Assembly: GCA_001800315.1 (NCBI GenBank)
Contig: MGVE01000008.1
Coordinates: 62,001-126,000 of the forward strand
Length of the DNA stretch: 64,000 bases
Direction: 5' to 3'
Source of the DNA: Elusimicrobia bacterium RIFOXYA2_FULL_47_53
GTDB lineage: Bacteria; Elusimicrobiota; Endomicrobiia; Endomicrobiales; XYA2-FULL-47-53
Under the pieces are notes generated by a model, which was not told the DNA's origin, did no database searches, and worked only from the letters and a program-made list of their open reading frames with translations. A program made the position numbers and the translations under genes. Within the stretch, counting starts at the first letter, position 1; the number at the start of each line of letters is the position of its first letter. Positions 43,291 through 52,217 of the stretch are shown piece by piece.

Positions 43291-44579
43291 ACCTGAAGCA
43301 AAAAGTTGCGGCAAAGAGCGCAAAAGTCGGAATTATCGGCCTTGGCTATGTGGGCCTGCCCCTGGCGGTACAGCTGGCAAAAAGCGGATTTTCAGTTTTG
43401 GGATTTGAGGTGGATTCATCCAAGGTAAAAAATGTCAAGTCGAGCCGCTCATACATAGGAGATGTCACAAGCGAAGATCTCGCCGGGCTCGTCAGAAAGA
43501 AAACTCTTGGGGCGACAACCGATTTTAAAAAACTGCGCTCCATGGACTGCGTTATCATATGCGTGCCCACCCCGCTTAGAAAATCAAAGGATCCGGATGT
43601 TTCCTACATAGTTTCCGCGACCCAGAAAGTGGCAGACAGCCTGAAAAAAGGACAGCTTATAATACTTGAGTCAACCACCTACCCGGGGACGACTCAGGAA
43701 CTGGTTAGACCAATGCTTGAGAAAACCGGCCTTAAATGCGGGCGCGATTTCTTCCTTGCCTTCAGCCCAGAACGCGTTGACCCGGGTAACAGCAAATATG
43801 ACATTCATAACACTCCCAAGGTTGTCGGAGGAGTTACGACACATTGCTCGTCTTTGGCAAGGGATCTTTACAGCAATGTCACTACCTATGTAATGCCGGT
43901 TTCTTCAACGGAAGCCGCTGAAATGGTGAAACTGCTTGAAAACACTTTCCGCGCAGTGAACATAGCCCTTGTAAACGAAGTGGCGCTTATGTGCAACAGG
44001 CTCAAGCTTGATGTCTGGGAAATAATAGACGCGGCCGCTACCAAGCCGTTCGGATTCATGCCGTTCTATCCGGGCCCGGGAATCGGCGGCCACTGCATAC
44101 CCCTTGACCCCCATTATCTTTCCTGGAAACTCAAGACGCTTAATTTCTACTCGCGTTTTATTGAACTGGCCGGAGAAATGAATTCAAAAATGCCGGAGCA
44201 CCTGGTTCAGAAAATAGTGGATGTGTTAAACGCCGACGGTAAATCAATAAAAAACTCCAAGATTCTTATTCTCGGCGTGGCCTACAAGAAAGATGTCGGC
44301 GATGTCAGGGAATCACCGGCGCTGGATGTAATTAAACTGCTTCTGGATAAAAACGCGAATATCAGCTACTACGACCCGTATGTCTCGTCCCTTGAAATTG
44401 AGGGGAAAAATATCCGTTCGGTAAAAAGCATCTCTTCGCTTAAATCCTTTGACGCCGCGGTTATCGTGACAAACCATACCAACATAGACTATAAGGCCGT
44501 CGTCGCCAACTCAAAGCTGGTCATTGACGGGCGCAACGCGACCAAAGGCATCAAGAGCAGGAAAATCTCTAAGCTTTAA
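43281..44579 (+). CDS. UDP-N-acetyl-hexosamine 6-dehydrogenase (WbpA/WecC family)
   Basis: This 432-residue NAD-dependent enzyme oxidises C6 of a UDP-HexNAc twice to give the uronic acid. The Rossmann motif VGIIGLGYVGLPLAVQLAKS is at residues 16-35. The middle domain has STTYPGTTQELV and FSPERVDPG. The catalytic region reads GPGIGGHCIPLDPHYLSWK, with the Cys nucleophile. That wording is closer to WbpA (UDP-GlcNAc dehydrogenase) than to WecC, so UDP-GlcNAcA is the best guess, with UDP-ManNAcA possible because wecB is at 19303. The product would be a carboxylate substrate for the amidotransferases. AAGGAG lies 5 bp before the start. Confidence 0.88.
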   Translation: MYLNLKQKVAAKSAKVGIIGLGYVGLPLAVQLAKSGFSVLGFEVDSSKVKNVKSSRSYIGDVTSEDLAGLVRKKTLGATTDFKKLRSMDCVIICVPTPLRKSKDPDVSYIVSATQKVADSLKKGQLIILESTTYPGTTQELVRPMLEKTGLKCGRDFFLAFSPERVDPGNSKYDIHNTPKVVGGVTTHCSSLARDLYSNVTTYVMPVSSTEAAEMVKLLENTFRAVNIALVNEVALMCNRLKLDVWEIIDAAATKPFGFMPFYPGPGIGGHCIPLDPHYLSWKLKTLNFYSRFIELAGEMNSKMPEHLVQKIVDVLNADGKSIKNSKILILGVAYKKDVGDVRESPALDVIKLLLDKNANISYYDPYVSSLEIEGKNIRSVKSISSLKSFDAAVIVTNHTNIDYKAVVANSKLVIDGRNATKGIKSRKISKL

Positions 44580-44582
44580 TTA

Positions 44583-46082
44583 ATGGGCATAATTAAGAAA
44601 TTCATCAAACCCGAATACCTTACGCTGGCCGCGTTAATAGCCACCGCGGTACTGCTGCGCCTGTGGGGGATAGACTGGGGCCTGCCGCTCAAGAAAGCCC
44701 ATATAGACGAATCCGTGGTCCTCTTTTATACGATGCGCTTTTTTACGGGCGACCTGAACCCCCATGTGTTTTTTGACTACCCGACACTCTACCTCTACCT
44801 GCTGTGGCTTGTTTATTCAGCGTGGTTTATCGCAGGTAAAACGATGGGTGTTTTCGGTTCCCTTGACTCTTTCGTGGGCATCTACCTGAACGGCGACTCC
44901 AGTTCGTTTTTTGTTATCGGGAGAGCGCTGTCAGTGCTGTTCGCGGCAGGCAGTATTTATCTTGTTTACAGGATAGGGAAAGAAAACTTTTCCGAGGGGT
45001 TCCTTCCGGCCCTGCTGTTTTCGCTTGTGCCCGTGCATGTTTTGCACAGCCACTATTCAACCGTGGATGTGCCGGCCCTGTTCTTCGTGCTTTTCGCTTT
45101 TCTCCACTTCGGCCGGTATTACTCGGGCAGCGGCGCGAAAAACCTCTATCTCGCGTCATTCCTCCTTGGGCTTGGCGCCGCAGTAAAATACTACCCCTTC
45201 GTTTTTTTGCTTCCGGTCTGGGCTGTCGTTGTTTACCTGGAGAAAAAAGCAGCAGTCAGGAAAATTCTGCTTTCGGCGGCGGCTTCGGTTTCGGCTTTTA
45301 TAGCCGGATGCCCCTTCGCGCTCCTGGATTACAAGGCCTTTATTTCAAGATTTTCGGACCGGCTTAACCTCATCGTTTCGGCGGGCCCGGCAGCAGGATC
45401 CGGCTTTGACCTTACGCGGGTTCTTTATAACCTCAAGGAGGGAATGACGCTTCCGCTTCTTTTTTTCCTTCTTATGTTAATCTCCATAGCCCTCGTAACC
45501 GGCGAGCGGGAAAACAAAAAGAAAATGCTTCTCTGGTTCTCTTTCGGGGCTTACTACATTATTTTTCTGTCTTTCTGGAAAATCGTCGCGGCGCACTATC
45601 TGCTGGCGGCGATACCCTTTATTATTCTTTCCTCGGCCTACGCGCTCAGGCAGATAAGATTTTTGAACAGACACCCGCTGCAAAGGGCTTTTCTGATTGT
45701 CCTGCTGTGCGCCGCGCCCGCTATAAAAACCGTAAGGCTCAACACCCTTATCAGTTATCCGGACTCAAGGCTGAGGGCCCACGCCTGGATAAAACACAAT
45801 ATTCCAAAAGGCGCCAAAATATTACGACTGCCCTATACTCCCGAATTTTCCGGCGCCGACCCCTACTTCGTCCGCGTAGACTGGGAGGAAAAATCCCGGG
45901 CAATTTCACCGGAAGCGCTCTCGTCTGATTATGACTTTATCATAACGGGAACTTTTGACAATAAACCGGACGGCTGGGAAGAATCTCTTGCCGGAAAGTT
46001 TACCGTAATAAAACAGTGGCCCTATATTCCGGTGGCGCCTTTCCACCAGCCAAGGATTACAATTTATGCAAAAAACGCCTAA
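44583..46082 (+). CDS. GT39/PMT-like membrane glycosyltransferase (GT-C)
   Basis: This 499-residue protein has about 11 helices in residues 15 to 385 and a soluble C-terminal domain. The first outer loop has HIDESVVLFYTMRFFTGDLN then FFDYPTLYLYLLWLV, matching the acidic and proline features of GT39 enzymes such as the PMTs. LLFSLVPVHVLHSHYSTVDVP is the second conserved block. It likely uses a polyprenyl-phosphate sugar. The next gene, a polyprenyl-phosphate sugar synthase type GT2, overlaps it by 17 bp and may provide its donor. Confidence 0.83.
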   Translation: MGIIKKFIKPEYLTLAALIATAVLLRLWGIDWGLPLKKAHIDESVVLFYTMRFFTGDLNPHVFFDYPTLYLYLLWLVYSAWFIAGKTMGVFGSLDSFVGIYLNGDSSSFFVIGRALSVLFAAGSIYLVYRIGKENFSEGFLPALLFSLVPVHVLHSHYSTVDVPALFFVLFAFLHFGRYYSGSGAKNLYLASFLLGLGAAVKYYPFVFLLPVWAVVVYLEKKAAVRKILLSAAASVSAFIAGCPFALLDYKAFISRFSDRLNLIVSAGPAAGSGFDLTRVLYNLKEGMTLPLLFFLLMLISIALVTGERENKKKMLLWFSFGAYYIIFLSFWKIVAAHYLLAAIPFIILSSAYALRQIRFLNRHPLQRAFLIVLLCAAPAIKTVRLNTLISYPDSRLRAHAWIKHNIPKGAKILRLPYTPEFSGADPYFVRVDWEEKSRAISPEALSSDYDFIITGTFDNKPDGWEESLAGKFTVIKQWPYIPVAPFHQPRITIYAKNA

Positions 46083-46818
46083 AGTAACCGTAGTCATGCC
46101 CGCTTACAACGCCGAGAAAACCCTTGAGCGCACCTTAGCCGACATACCCAAAGGCTCGGCCGACGAAATAATTTTAGTTGACGACGCCTCAAAAGACCAT
46201 ACGGCCGCGCTCGCCCAGAAACTGGGCCTTAAAGTTTTCGTTCATCCCAAAAATCTGGGTTACGGCGGAAACCAGAAAACCTGTTACACTAACGCTCTTG
46301 CCGACGGAGCCGACATAGTCGTGATGCTTCATCCCGATTACCAGTACGACCCGAGAGTGGTACCGTATCTCTCCGGCCTTATTAAAGACGATATCTGCGA
46401 TATAGTACTCGCGACCAGAATAAGAACCAGAGTGGAAGCCTTAAAGGGCGGCATGCCAGCCTATAAATATTTTTTTAACAGGCTGCTGACTCTGGTTGAA
46501 AATCTTTTTCTTGGCCTGAACTTAAGCGAGTACCACACGGGATACCGGGCTTTCTCAAGGAAAGCGCTTGAGGCGATACCCTGGCAGGAGAACTCAAACG
46601 ATTTTGTCTTTGACCAGGAGATCCTGATACAGGCGTCCTATTTCGGTTTAAGAATAGGGGAGATACCCGTGCCGGCAAAATATTTTGACGAGGCTTCATC
46701 AATAAATTTCTCCAGAAGCCTGAAATACGGCCTGGAAACTCTCTGGGCTGTCCTTAAGTACATTGCCGCCGTACTGAAAATATACAAGTCTCCTATTTTC
46801 AGGAATATAAACCGATGA
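46066..46818 (+). CDS. Family 2 glycosyltransferase, polyprenyl-phosphate sugar synthase-like
   Basis: This 250-residue GT-A enzyme has VTVVMPAYNAEKTLERTLAD, IILVDDASKDHTAALAQKL, VMLHPDYQYDPRVVPYLSGL (the metal-binding D-x-D equivalent) and EYHTGYRAFSRKALEAIPW. The pattern matches dolichol-phosphate mannose synthase relatives that lack membrane helices. It is embedded between two GT-C genes, overlapping them by 17 bp and 4 bp, which supports a donor-supply role. The C-terminus (LETLWAVLKYIAAVLKIYK) may form a membrane-touching amphipathic helix. Confidence 0.87.
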   Translation: MQKTPKVTVVMPAYNAEKTLERTLADIPKGSADEIILVDDASKDHTAALAQKLGLKVFVHPKNLGYGGNQKTCYTNALADGADIVVMLHPDYQYDPRVVPYLSGLIKDDICDIVLATRIRTRVEALKGGMPAYKYFFNRLLTLVENLFLGLNLSEYHTGYRAFSRKALEAIPWQENSNDFVFDQEILIQASYFGLRIGEIPVPAKYFDEASSINFSRSLKYGLETLWAVLKYIAAVLKIYKSPIFRNINR

Positions 46819-48752
46819 AACGCCTTGTTGCTCCCGTTACCTTCCTGTGGTTTGCCGCGATATTCGCCGCGTATTTCGCGCTGTTTCCGCCGTTCGCGCT
46901 ATTAGCGGGCCTGCCGCTTGTGAAAAAACTGAGCGTGACCGGAGAGTTTTTAAGCCCTCTGCTTATTCTGGTATTTATAGTTATATCCGCCAACGGGTGG
47001 GGGAGCCTGTTCTGGCACAGAAGCCACCTGGCCAGGCTTGAAAAATTTGTTTTCGCCACAGGCTTCGGGCTCGGTTTTTTCTCAATTGTTGTTTTTATCG
47101 CCGGGCTGATAGGTGTTACGGGAAAGCTGTTTTATTTCACCCTGCTGCTGACGGGAGCGCTGATGTTTCTTTCGGCAGCCAAACACTCCCGCGGAAGATA
47201 TTCTCATTACATGAATACCTGGATGATTTTCGCCTTCTTTCCGCTCGTCAGCAGTTTTATCGGCGCCCTGGCTCCGCCCACTCAGTTTGACTCGCTGGTC
47301 TACCATCTCGCCTTGCCCTCGGAATACCTGAAAGCCGGCAGGTTCCTGCGCGTGGAGCACAATATATTCTTTTCATTTCCTCAGGGCCTTGAGATGCTTT
47401 TTCAGATGGGCCTCTCGCTTGACGGCGATAGCCTGGCCAACCTCCTTCACTGGCTGTTTTTGCCGCTTACCGCTTTCGCCCTGCTGGCTTTCAGCCGAAG
47501 ATTTTTTTCTATTAAAGCGGGCCTGCTGGCCTGCGCTATATGGCTTTACACCCCGGCGGCCTTGTTTATCGCGACAGGCACTTATGTTGACCTGGGCCTG
47601 GCCTTTTACATCTTTCTCGCCTTTTACGCGGCAGCCATGTGGCATGTGAGCGGGCATAAAATCTGGATAATCTCGGCCGGCATATTCTCAGGGCTTGCCC
47701 TGGGGGCAAAATACACCGCGGCCCCGGCGGTCGCGGCGGTTATGATAGCAAGCTTTCTATTCGGCAGGAAGGATTTCGCATCGCTTAAGAATATCGCGCT
47801 GGCTTCCCTGACAGCCCTGCTGGTTTTCAGCCCGTGGCTGATAAAAAATTATCTGTTTCTCGGCAATCCCATAGCGCCCTGGGGCGCGTCTTTCTTCAGC
47901 TCCCCGGAAGCGGCCGGCTTTTCTGCGTCGGTATATTTTGAGCACATAAGAAACCACGGCATCGGCGCGCTCACCATAAAAGACTTTATTCTGCTCCCCT
48001 GGAACCTGACAGCCTACGGCTTTAAGTACGGCGGCGCTTTTGATATACTCGGGCCCGCGTTTCTGCTGTTTATGCCTTTGTTGTTTTTGAAAGACAAAAT
48101 TGATAGAATAACCAAGTCAATATTATTATTCTCGGCGCTTTATTTTATATCCTGGTTTTTTACCGGAAAAGTTCTGCGGTTTCTGATTCCTCTGCTTCCT
48201 TTCGCCTGCTTAATAGCCGCGCGGGGTTTGGAACTGTTTCAAATAAGCCGTTCAACAAAAATAATTTCTTACGCGGCATTGGCAATGGTTTTTGTCCATA
48301 ACCTGCTTGTCTTTCACTGGGTAATGGCTCCCATTGATCCCTACGCGGTGGTGCTGGGGAATCAGACAAAAACCTCGTATCTGTCGTCAAAGCTCAACTA
48401 CTATTACGCGGCATACTCCTGCCTTAACCTTCTGCCGCCCGGTTCAAAGGCCGCGTTTCTGGGGGAAACCAGATCCTACTTTGTTAAATGCGATAAAATA
48501 GCGCCGACTGTTTTTGACAGGAACCCGCTGGCGGACTGGGCTAACGCTTCACAGGATCCCGACGAGTTTACGCAAACTCTCAGAGAAAACGGCGTTACCC
48601 ATATTTTTGAAAACAATTATGAAAGCAAAAGGCTTTCGTCTTACAGCAGTTTTACGCCGCGGGGATTGAGCAACCTCAGCACCGTCAAGGAGAAGCTTTC
48701 AAAAAGCGTTTACAAAGACGCCTATTGCAGCGTTTATGAAATACCTGGCTGA
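46815..48752 (+). CDS. Large polytopic membrane protein, probable GT-C glycosyltransferase
   Basis: This 645-residue protein has about 12 to 13 hydrophobic helices and a soluble C-terminal domain of roughly 120 residues. After several N-terminal helices, the loop APPTQFDSLVYHLALPSEYL carries the aspartate in the position used by GT39/GT-C enzymes, followed by FFSFPQGLEMLFQMGL. LALGAKYTAAPAVAAVM is the usual later block. It lacks close resemblance to Wzy polymerases, but polymerase-like action cannot be excluded. It overlaps its neighbours by 4 bp and 17 bp. Confidence 0.72.
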   Translation: MKRLVAPVTFLWFAAIFAAYFALFPPFALLAGLPLVKKLSVTGEFLSPLLILVFIVISANGWGSLFWHRSHLARLEKFVFATGFGLGFFSIVVFIAGLIGVTGKLFYFTLLLTGALMFLSAAKHSRGRYSHYMNTWMIFAFFPLVSSFIGALAPPTQFDSLVYHLALPSEYLKAGRFLRVEHNIFFSFPQGLEMLFQMGLSLDGDSLANLLHWLFLPLTAFALLAFSRRFFSIKAGLLACAIWLYTPAALFIATGTYVDLGLAFYIFLAFYAAAMWHVSGHKIWIISAGIFSGLALGAKYTAAPAVAAVMIASFLFGRKDFASLKNIALASLTALLVFSPWLIKNYLFLGNPIAPWGASFFSSPEAAGFSASVYFEHIRNHGIGALTIKDFILLPWNLTAYGFKYGGAFDILGPAFLLFMPLLFLKDKIDRITKSILLFSALYFISWFFTGKVLRFLIPLLPFACLIAARGLELFQISRSTKIISYAALAMVFVHNLLVFHWVMAPIDPYAVVLGNQTKTSYLSSKLNYYYAAYSCLNLLPPGSKAAFLGETRSYFVKCDKIAPTVFDRNPLADWANASQDPDEFTQTLRENGVTHIFENNYESKRLSSYSSFTPRGLSNLSTVKEKLSKSVYKDAYCSVYEIPG

Positions 48753-49779
48753 CAGCCCCTATCTTCTATATCTGATAACTTTCGCGGTTTCTTTGGCCGT
48801 GGCCTTTGTTGCCACGCCGCTGATGCGCCTTATCGCGGTAAAATTTGATATTTTAGACCACCCGCATACCAATATCAAGACCCACAGGACGCCGACCCCG
48901 TATTTGGGAGGAGTGGCGATATGGCTCGGCTGGACAGCCAGCCTTTTCGCGATAAGGTTTTTTACTCACTTCCCGACGGGCACGCTCAACAGCCTGCGCG
49001 GTATGCTCTGGGGCAGCGTTGCGATAATCGGCCTCGGGCTTATTGACGACATTCTCCCGAAGGGCATGGGCTTTAAAAATAAATTTCTCTTCCAGTTTAT
49101 CGCGGCCCTGGGCCTGTTCCTTTTCAACATCCAGATTCACTTCATATCGCCCTACATCGCGGCGCTGGTCCTCAGCACAATCTGGGTTGTCGGCATAACC
49201 AACTCCTTTAACATCATAGACATTATGGACGGCCTGTCCAGCGGCATCGCGGTTGTAGCGAGCCTGGCTTTTCTTTTTATAGCGCTTCCCACGGAACAGA
49301 TCTATGTGAATTTCTCGGCCGCGGCTCTCGCCGGCGGATGCCTCGGATTCATGCCCTACAATTTTTCAAAAAAATATAAAATATTTATGGGCGATACCGG
49401 AAGCCTTATGATAGGCTTTATCCTGGCCGCCATTTCCATGGGCACCTCCTACACAAAAATAAACGACGCCGGCCTTTTGGCGCCTCTGCTCATACTCGCT
49501 ATCCCCATTTATGATACAATACTCGTCATGATAATTAGGCTGCGCAAGGGCAAATCGCCGTTCCTCGGAAGCAAGGACCATTTTGCCCTGCGCCTGGAAG
49601 CCATGGGATTTAGCAGAAAACGCATTCTTGTCGTCACCTATTCCGCCAGCGCCGCGCTCGCGTTAGGAGCCTTTCTGATAACCAGGCTCCCTCTTGCGTG
49701 GTCAATCGGCATTCTCGCGCTGATCGTAGCCGCTGCGCTTAAAGTCAGCCATAAACTAACTAAAATTGAGATGAAATAA
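48736..49779 (+). CDS. Polyprenyl-phosphate HexNAc-1-phosphate transferase (MraY/WecA/TagO family)
   Basis: This 347-residue membrane protein with about 10 helices attaches a HexNAc-1-phosphate to undecaprenyl phosphate, starting lipid-linked glycan synthesis. Motifs are HPHTNIKTHRTPTPYLGGVA, GLIDDILPKG (Mg-binding Asp pair), TNSFNIIDIMDGLSSG and FMGDTGSLMIGF. The last loop reads SPFLGSKDHFALRLEAMGF, so the H-x-H-H motif of typical WecA enzymes is reduced. The start lies 17 bp inside the preceding GT-C gene and an FAD enzyme follows directly. It is the only initiating transferase seen in the window. Confidence 0.87.
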   Translation: MKYLADSPYLLYLITFAVSLAVAFVATPLMRLIAVKFDILDHPHTNIKTHRTPTPYLGGVAIWLGWTASLFAIRFFTHFPTGTLNSLRGMLWGSVAIIGLGLIDDILPKGMGFKNKFLFQFIAALGLFLFNIQIHFISPYIAALVLSTIWVVGITNSFNIIDIMDGLSSGIAVVASLAFLFIALPTEQIYVNFSAAALAGGCLGFMPYNFSKKYKIFMGDTGSLMIGFILAAISMGTSYTKINDAGLLAPLLILAIPIYDTILVMIIRLRKGKSPFLGSKDHFALRLEAMGFSRKRILVVTYSASAALALGAFLITRLPLAWSIGILALIVAAALKVSHKLTKIEMK

Positions 49780-51060
49780 ATGAGCGAAACCGTAATAATA
49801 GGAGCCGGCATAACGGGTATTTCCTTTGCCAGGCACTACAAAAAACCCTGCGTAATCCTTGAAAAAGAAAAGAAAGCCGGAGGCCTGTGCGCGACGGAAA
49901 ACACCGGCGGGTATTATTTTGACTACTCCGGCCACTTTCTTCACTTAAGAAACAGCGAAGTAAAAAACCTCATAACAAAAATAATGAAGGGCAACCTGCT
50001 GACAGTTAAGCGAGACGCCCGCATTTTTTCGCATAACGCGCTTATACGCTACCCTTTTCAGGCCAACCTTTACAACCTGCCCCTGGAGGTAAAAAGAGAG
50101 TGCGTCCTGGACTTTGTCGCTAAACCTGAGCTCGGGAAAACAAAGCACGATTTTTATTCCTGGCTGATCTCTACCTTCGGCAAGGGGATTACAAAGTATT
50201 TCATGCGCCCCTATAACGAAAAACTCTGGACCGTTTCCTGCGACAAGCTGACGACCGAGTGGGTCGCGCCCTTTGTGCCGACCCCCGCGTTAAGCGATGT
50301 AATAACAGGCGCGCTTACCGACAACGACAAGGCCTTCGGCTACAACGCCGAGTTTTTCTACCCGAAAAAGGGCGGCTGTCAGGCTTTTATTGACGCGTTA
50401 AAAGACGGCTTAAACAACATAAAATACTCCACCGAGTGCTCGCGCGTGGATATAAAAAAGCGCGTGATTGAAACCACGGACGGGAAAACCTATTCCTTTG
50501 ACAAACTCGTCTCAACCCAGCCCCTGCCGAAGCTTCTGGAACAGATAAGCGATCTGCCCGCCAATGTAGCGCTGGCAAAAGACAACCTGGACTGGAACAA
50601 AGTTCTTAATCTTAACCTGGGAATAAAAAGGGGAAAAGGAAAAGCGAAACTCGCCAGCGGGATGAACTGGGTCTATTTTCCCTCAAAAGACTATCCTTTT
50701 TACCGGGCCGGAGTTTACACCAACGCGGCGCCTCAGATGGCGCAGGAGGGCCGCGACTCGCTTTATGTTGAATTCAGCAGAAGGCCCGGCGACGCCATCT
50801 TCCCGCAGGTCAGCGCCGTTGTGGCCAAACTCAGGCACTGCGGCATTCTTGACGACAGCGACAAAGTGGAAACCTCGTCCTGGTTTGAAATGCCGTTTGC
50901 CTATGTAATTTACGACAGCTACAGGACTCCAGCGCTCAGAGTAATAAAAAGTTTCCTGGAGAAAAACGGAATTTATTCTATCGGCAGGTACGGCGCCTGG
51001 AAATATTCGTTCATGGAAGAATCCATCCTTGACGCGAAAAAACTTGCCCGGGAAATATAA
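49780..51060 (+). CDS. FAD-dependent amine-oxidase/UDP-galactopyranose-mutase-like oxidoreductase
   Basis: In this 426-residue flavoprotein the N-terminal dinucleotide fold has VIIGAGITGISFARHY and VILEKEKKAGGLCATE. The substrate part has YDYSGH-like FDYSGHFLHL, then RYPFQANLYNLP and FMRPYNEKLWTVSCDKL, which recall UDP-galactopyranose mutases and protoporphyrinogen-oxidase-type proteins of glycan loci. Its C-terminus (GRYGAWKYSFMEESILDA) has the second FAD contact. It may isomerise or oxidise a nucleotide sugar, but it is not a clear mutase. It starts directly after the WecA-like stop and overlaps the next gene by 1 bp. Confidence 0.78.
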   Translation: MSETVIIGAGITGISFARHYKKPCVILEKEKKAGGLCATENTGGYYFDYSGHFLHLRNSEVKNLITKIMKGNLLTVKRDARIFSHNALIRYPFQANLYNLPLEVKRECVLDFVAKPELGKTKHDFYSWLISTFGKGITKYFMRPYNEKLWTVSCDKLTTEWVAPFVPTPALSDVITGALTDNDKAFGYNAEFFYPKKGGCQAFIDALKDGLNNIKYSTECSRVDIKKRVIETTDGKTYSFDKLVSTQPLPKLLEQISDLPANVALAKDNLDWNKVLNLNLGIKRGKGKAKLASGMNWVYFPSKDYPFYRAGVYTNAAPQMAQEGRDSLYVEFSRRPGDAIFPQVSAVVAKLRHCGILDDSDKVETSSWFEMPFAYVIYDSYRTPALRVIKSFLEKNGIYSIGRYGAWKYSFMEESILDAKKLAREI

Positions 51061-52217
51061 TGGACAGGGTAAAAGTCTGCCATATAATCACAAAGCTTGA
51101 GTTAGGCGGCGCCCAGCAGAACACGCTTTACACGGTAAACCATTTGAACTCCGAAAAATTTGAGGCCCTGCTCGTCTGCGGAAGCGGCGGCCTGCTGGAC
51201 AAAGAAACCGAAAGCCTCAAACAGGTAAAAACCGTATTCCTGCCTTCGCTTATAAGAAGCGCGAACCCGTTCAACGACCTTTTCTCGCTGATAAAACTCT
51301 ACCGGATACTAAAATCGGAAAAACCTCATATTGTCCACACTCATTCATCCAAGGCGGGGATACTCGGGCGCTGGGCCGCGTATTTCGCGGGCGTTCCCGT
51401 GATAATTCATACCTTCCACGGCTTCGGCTTCCACGATTTCCAGAGCTGGCCCGTTAAAACGCTGTTTGTGCTTATAGAAAAGGTTACCGCTCTGATTTCT
51501 CACAAATTAATTGTTGTCGCGAAAGACAATATTGATAAAGCGTTAAAACACGGCATAGGCAGAAAAGAACAATATATGGTTATTAGAAGCGGGATAGAAA
51601 CAAAGAAGTTTGCCTCGGCAAACTTTGATAAAACCGCGCTGAAAGCCTCGCTTGGCATACCTCAAAATTCGTCGGTAGTCACCACCATCGGTCCCTTTAA
51701 GCCGCAGAAGAATTTAAAGGATTTTATTGCCGCCGCGTCTCTGGTTTCCTCCAAACGCCCCGGCACGGTTTTTTTGGTTATCGGCGACGGAAAACAGAGG
51801 GCAGAACTGGAAAGCCTGATATCAGCATTAAAATTAAAAGATGCCATTAAACTTCTCGGCTGGAGAAGAGATATAGCCGAACTGCTCTCCGTGTCTGATA
51901 TTTTTGTGCTGACCTCGCTCTGGGAGGGGCTCCCGCGCTCGGTGCTTGAAGCCATGAGCTCCGCCCTGCCGGTTGTAGCCAACTCGGTGGACGGAACGAG
52001 GGAGATAGTTAAGGACTGCGAAAGCGGTTATCTTGTTGAACCCAAAAACCCGGATAAAACCGCAGAGAAAATACTTGAACTCCTGGAAAACCCCGAGCTC
52101 CGCTCCAAAATGGGCGCTTTCGGCAGGGAACTGATAACAACCGAGTACGATATAGACTTCATGGTCCGCCAGCAGGAAGAGCTTTACAGCGAATTGCTTT
52201 CCGCAAGTCATTCCTGA
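51060..52217 (+). CDS. Family 4 glycosyltransferase
   Basis: This 385-residue protein begins VKVCHIITKLELGGAQQNTL, the GT4 opening seen in WecA-coupled transferases such as TuaC and PglA types. THSSKAGILGRWAAYFAGVP and HTFHGFGFHD continue the acceptor half. The donor half has VVTTIGPFKPQKNLKDFIAA and EGLPRSVLEAMSSALPVV. Together with the WecA-like gene two places upstream, it is a good candidate for adding the second sugar. It is the last glycan gene; the repeat-rich gap follows. Confidence 0.9.
   Translation: MDRVKVCHIITKLELGGAQQNTLYTVNHLNSEKFEALLVCGSGGLLDKETESLKQVKTVFLPSLIRSANPFNDLFSLIKLYRILKSEKPHIVHTHSSKAGILGRWAAYFAGVPVIIHTFHGFGFHDFQSWPVKTLFVLIEKVTALISHKLIVVAKDNIDKALKHGIGRKEQYMVIRSGIETKKFASANFDKTALKASLGIPQNSSVVTTIGPFKPQKNLKDFIAAASLVSSKRPGTVFLVIGDGKQRAELESLISALKLKDAIKLLGWRRDIAELLSVSDIFVLTSLWEGLPRSVLEAMSSALPVVANSVDGTREIVKDCESGYLVEPKNPDKTAEKILELLENPELRSKMGAFGRELITTEYDIDFMVRQQEELYSELLSASHS

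Noticed and set aside
212-52217. Exosortase/PEP-CTERM system, suggested by AsnB-type amidotransferases
   Set aside because: No exosortase-type membrane protein with the Cys/Arg/His pattern and no PEP-CTERM proteins were seen.
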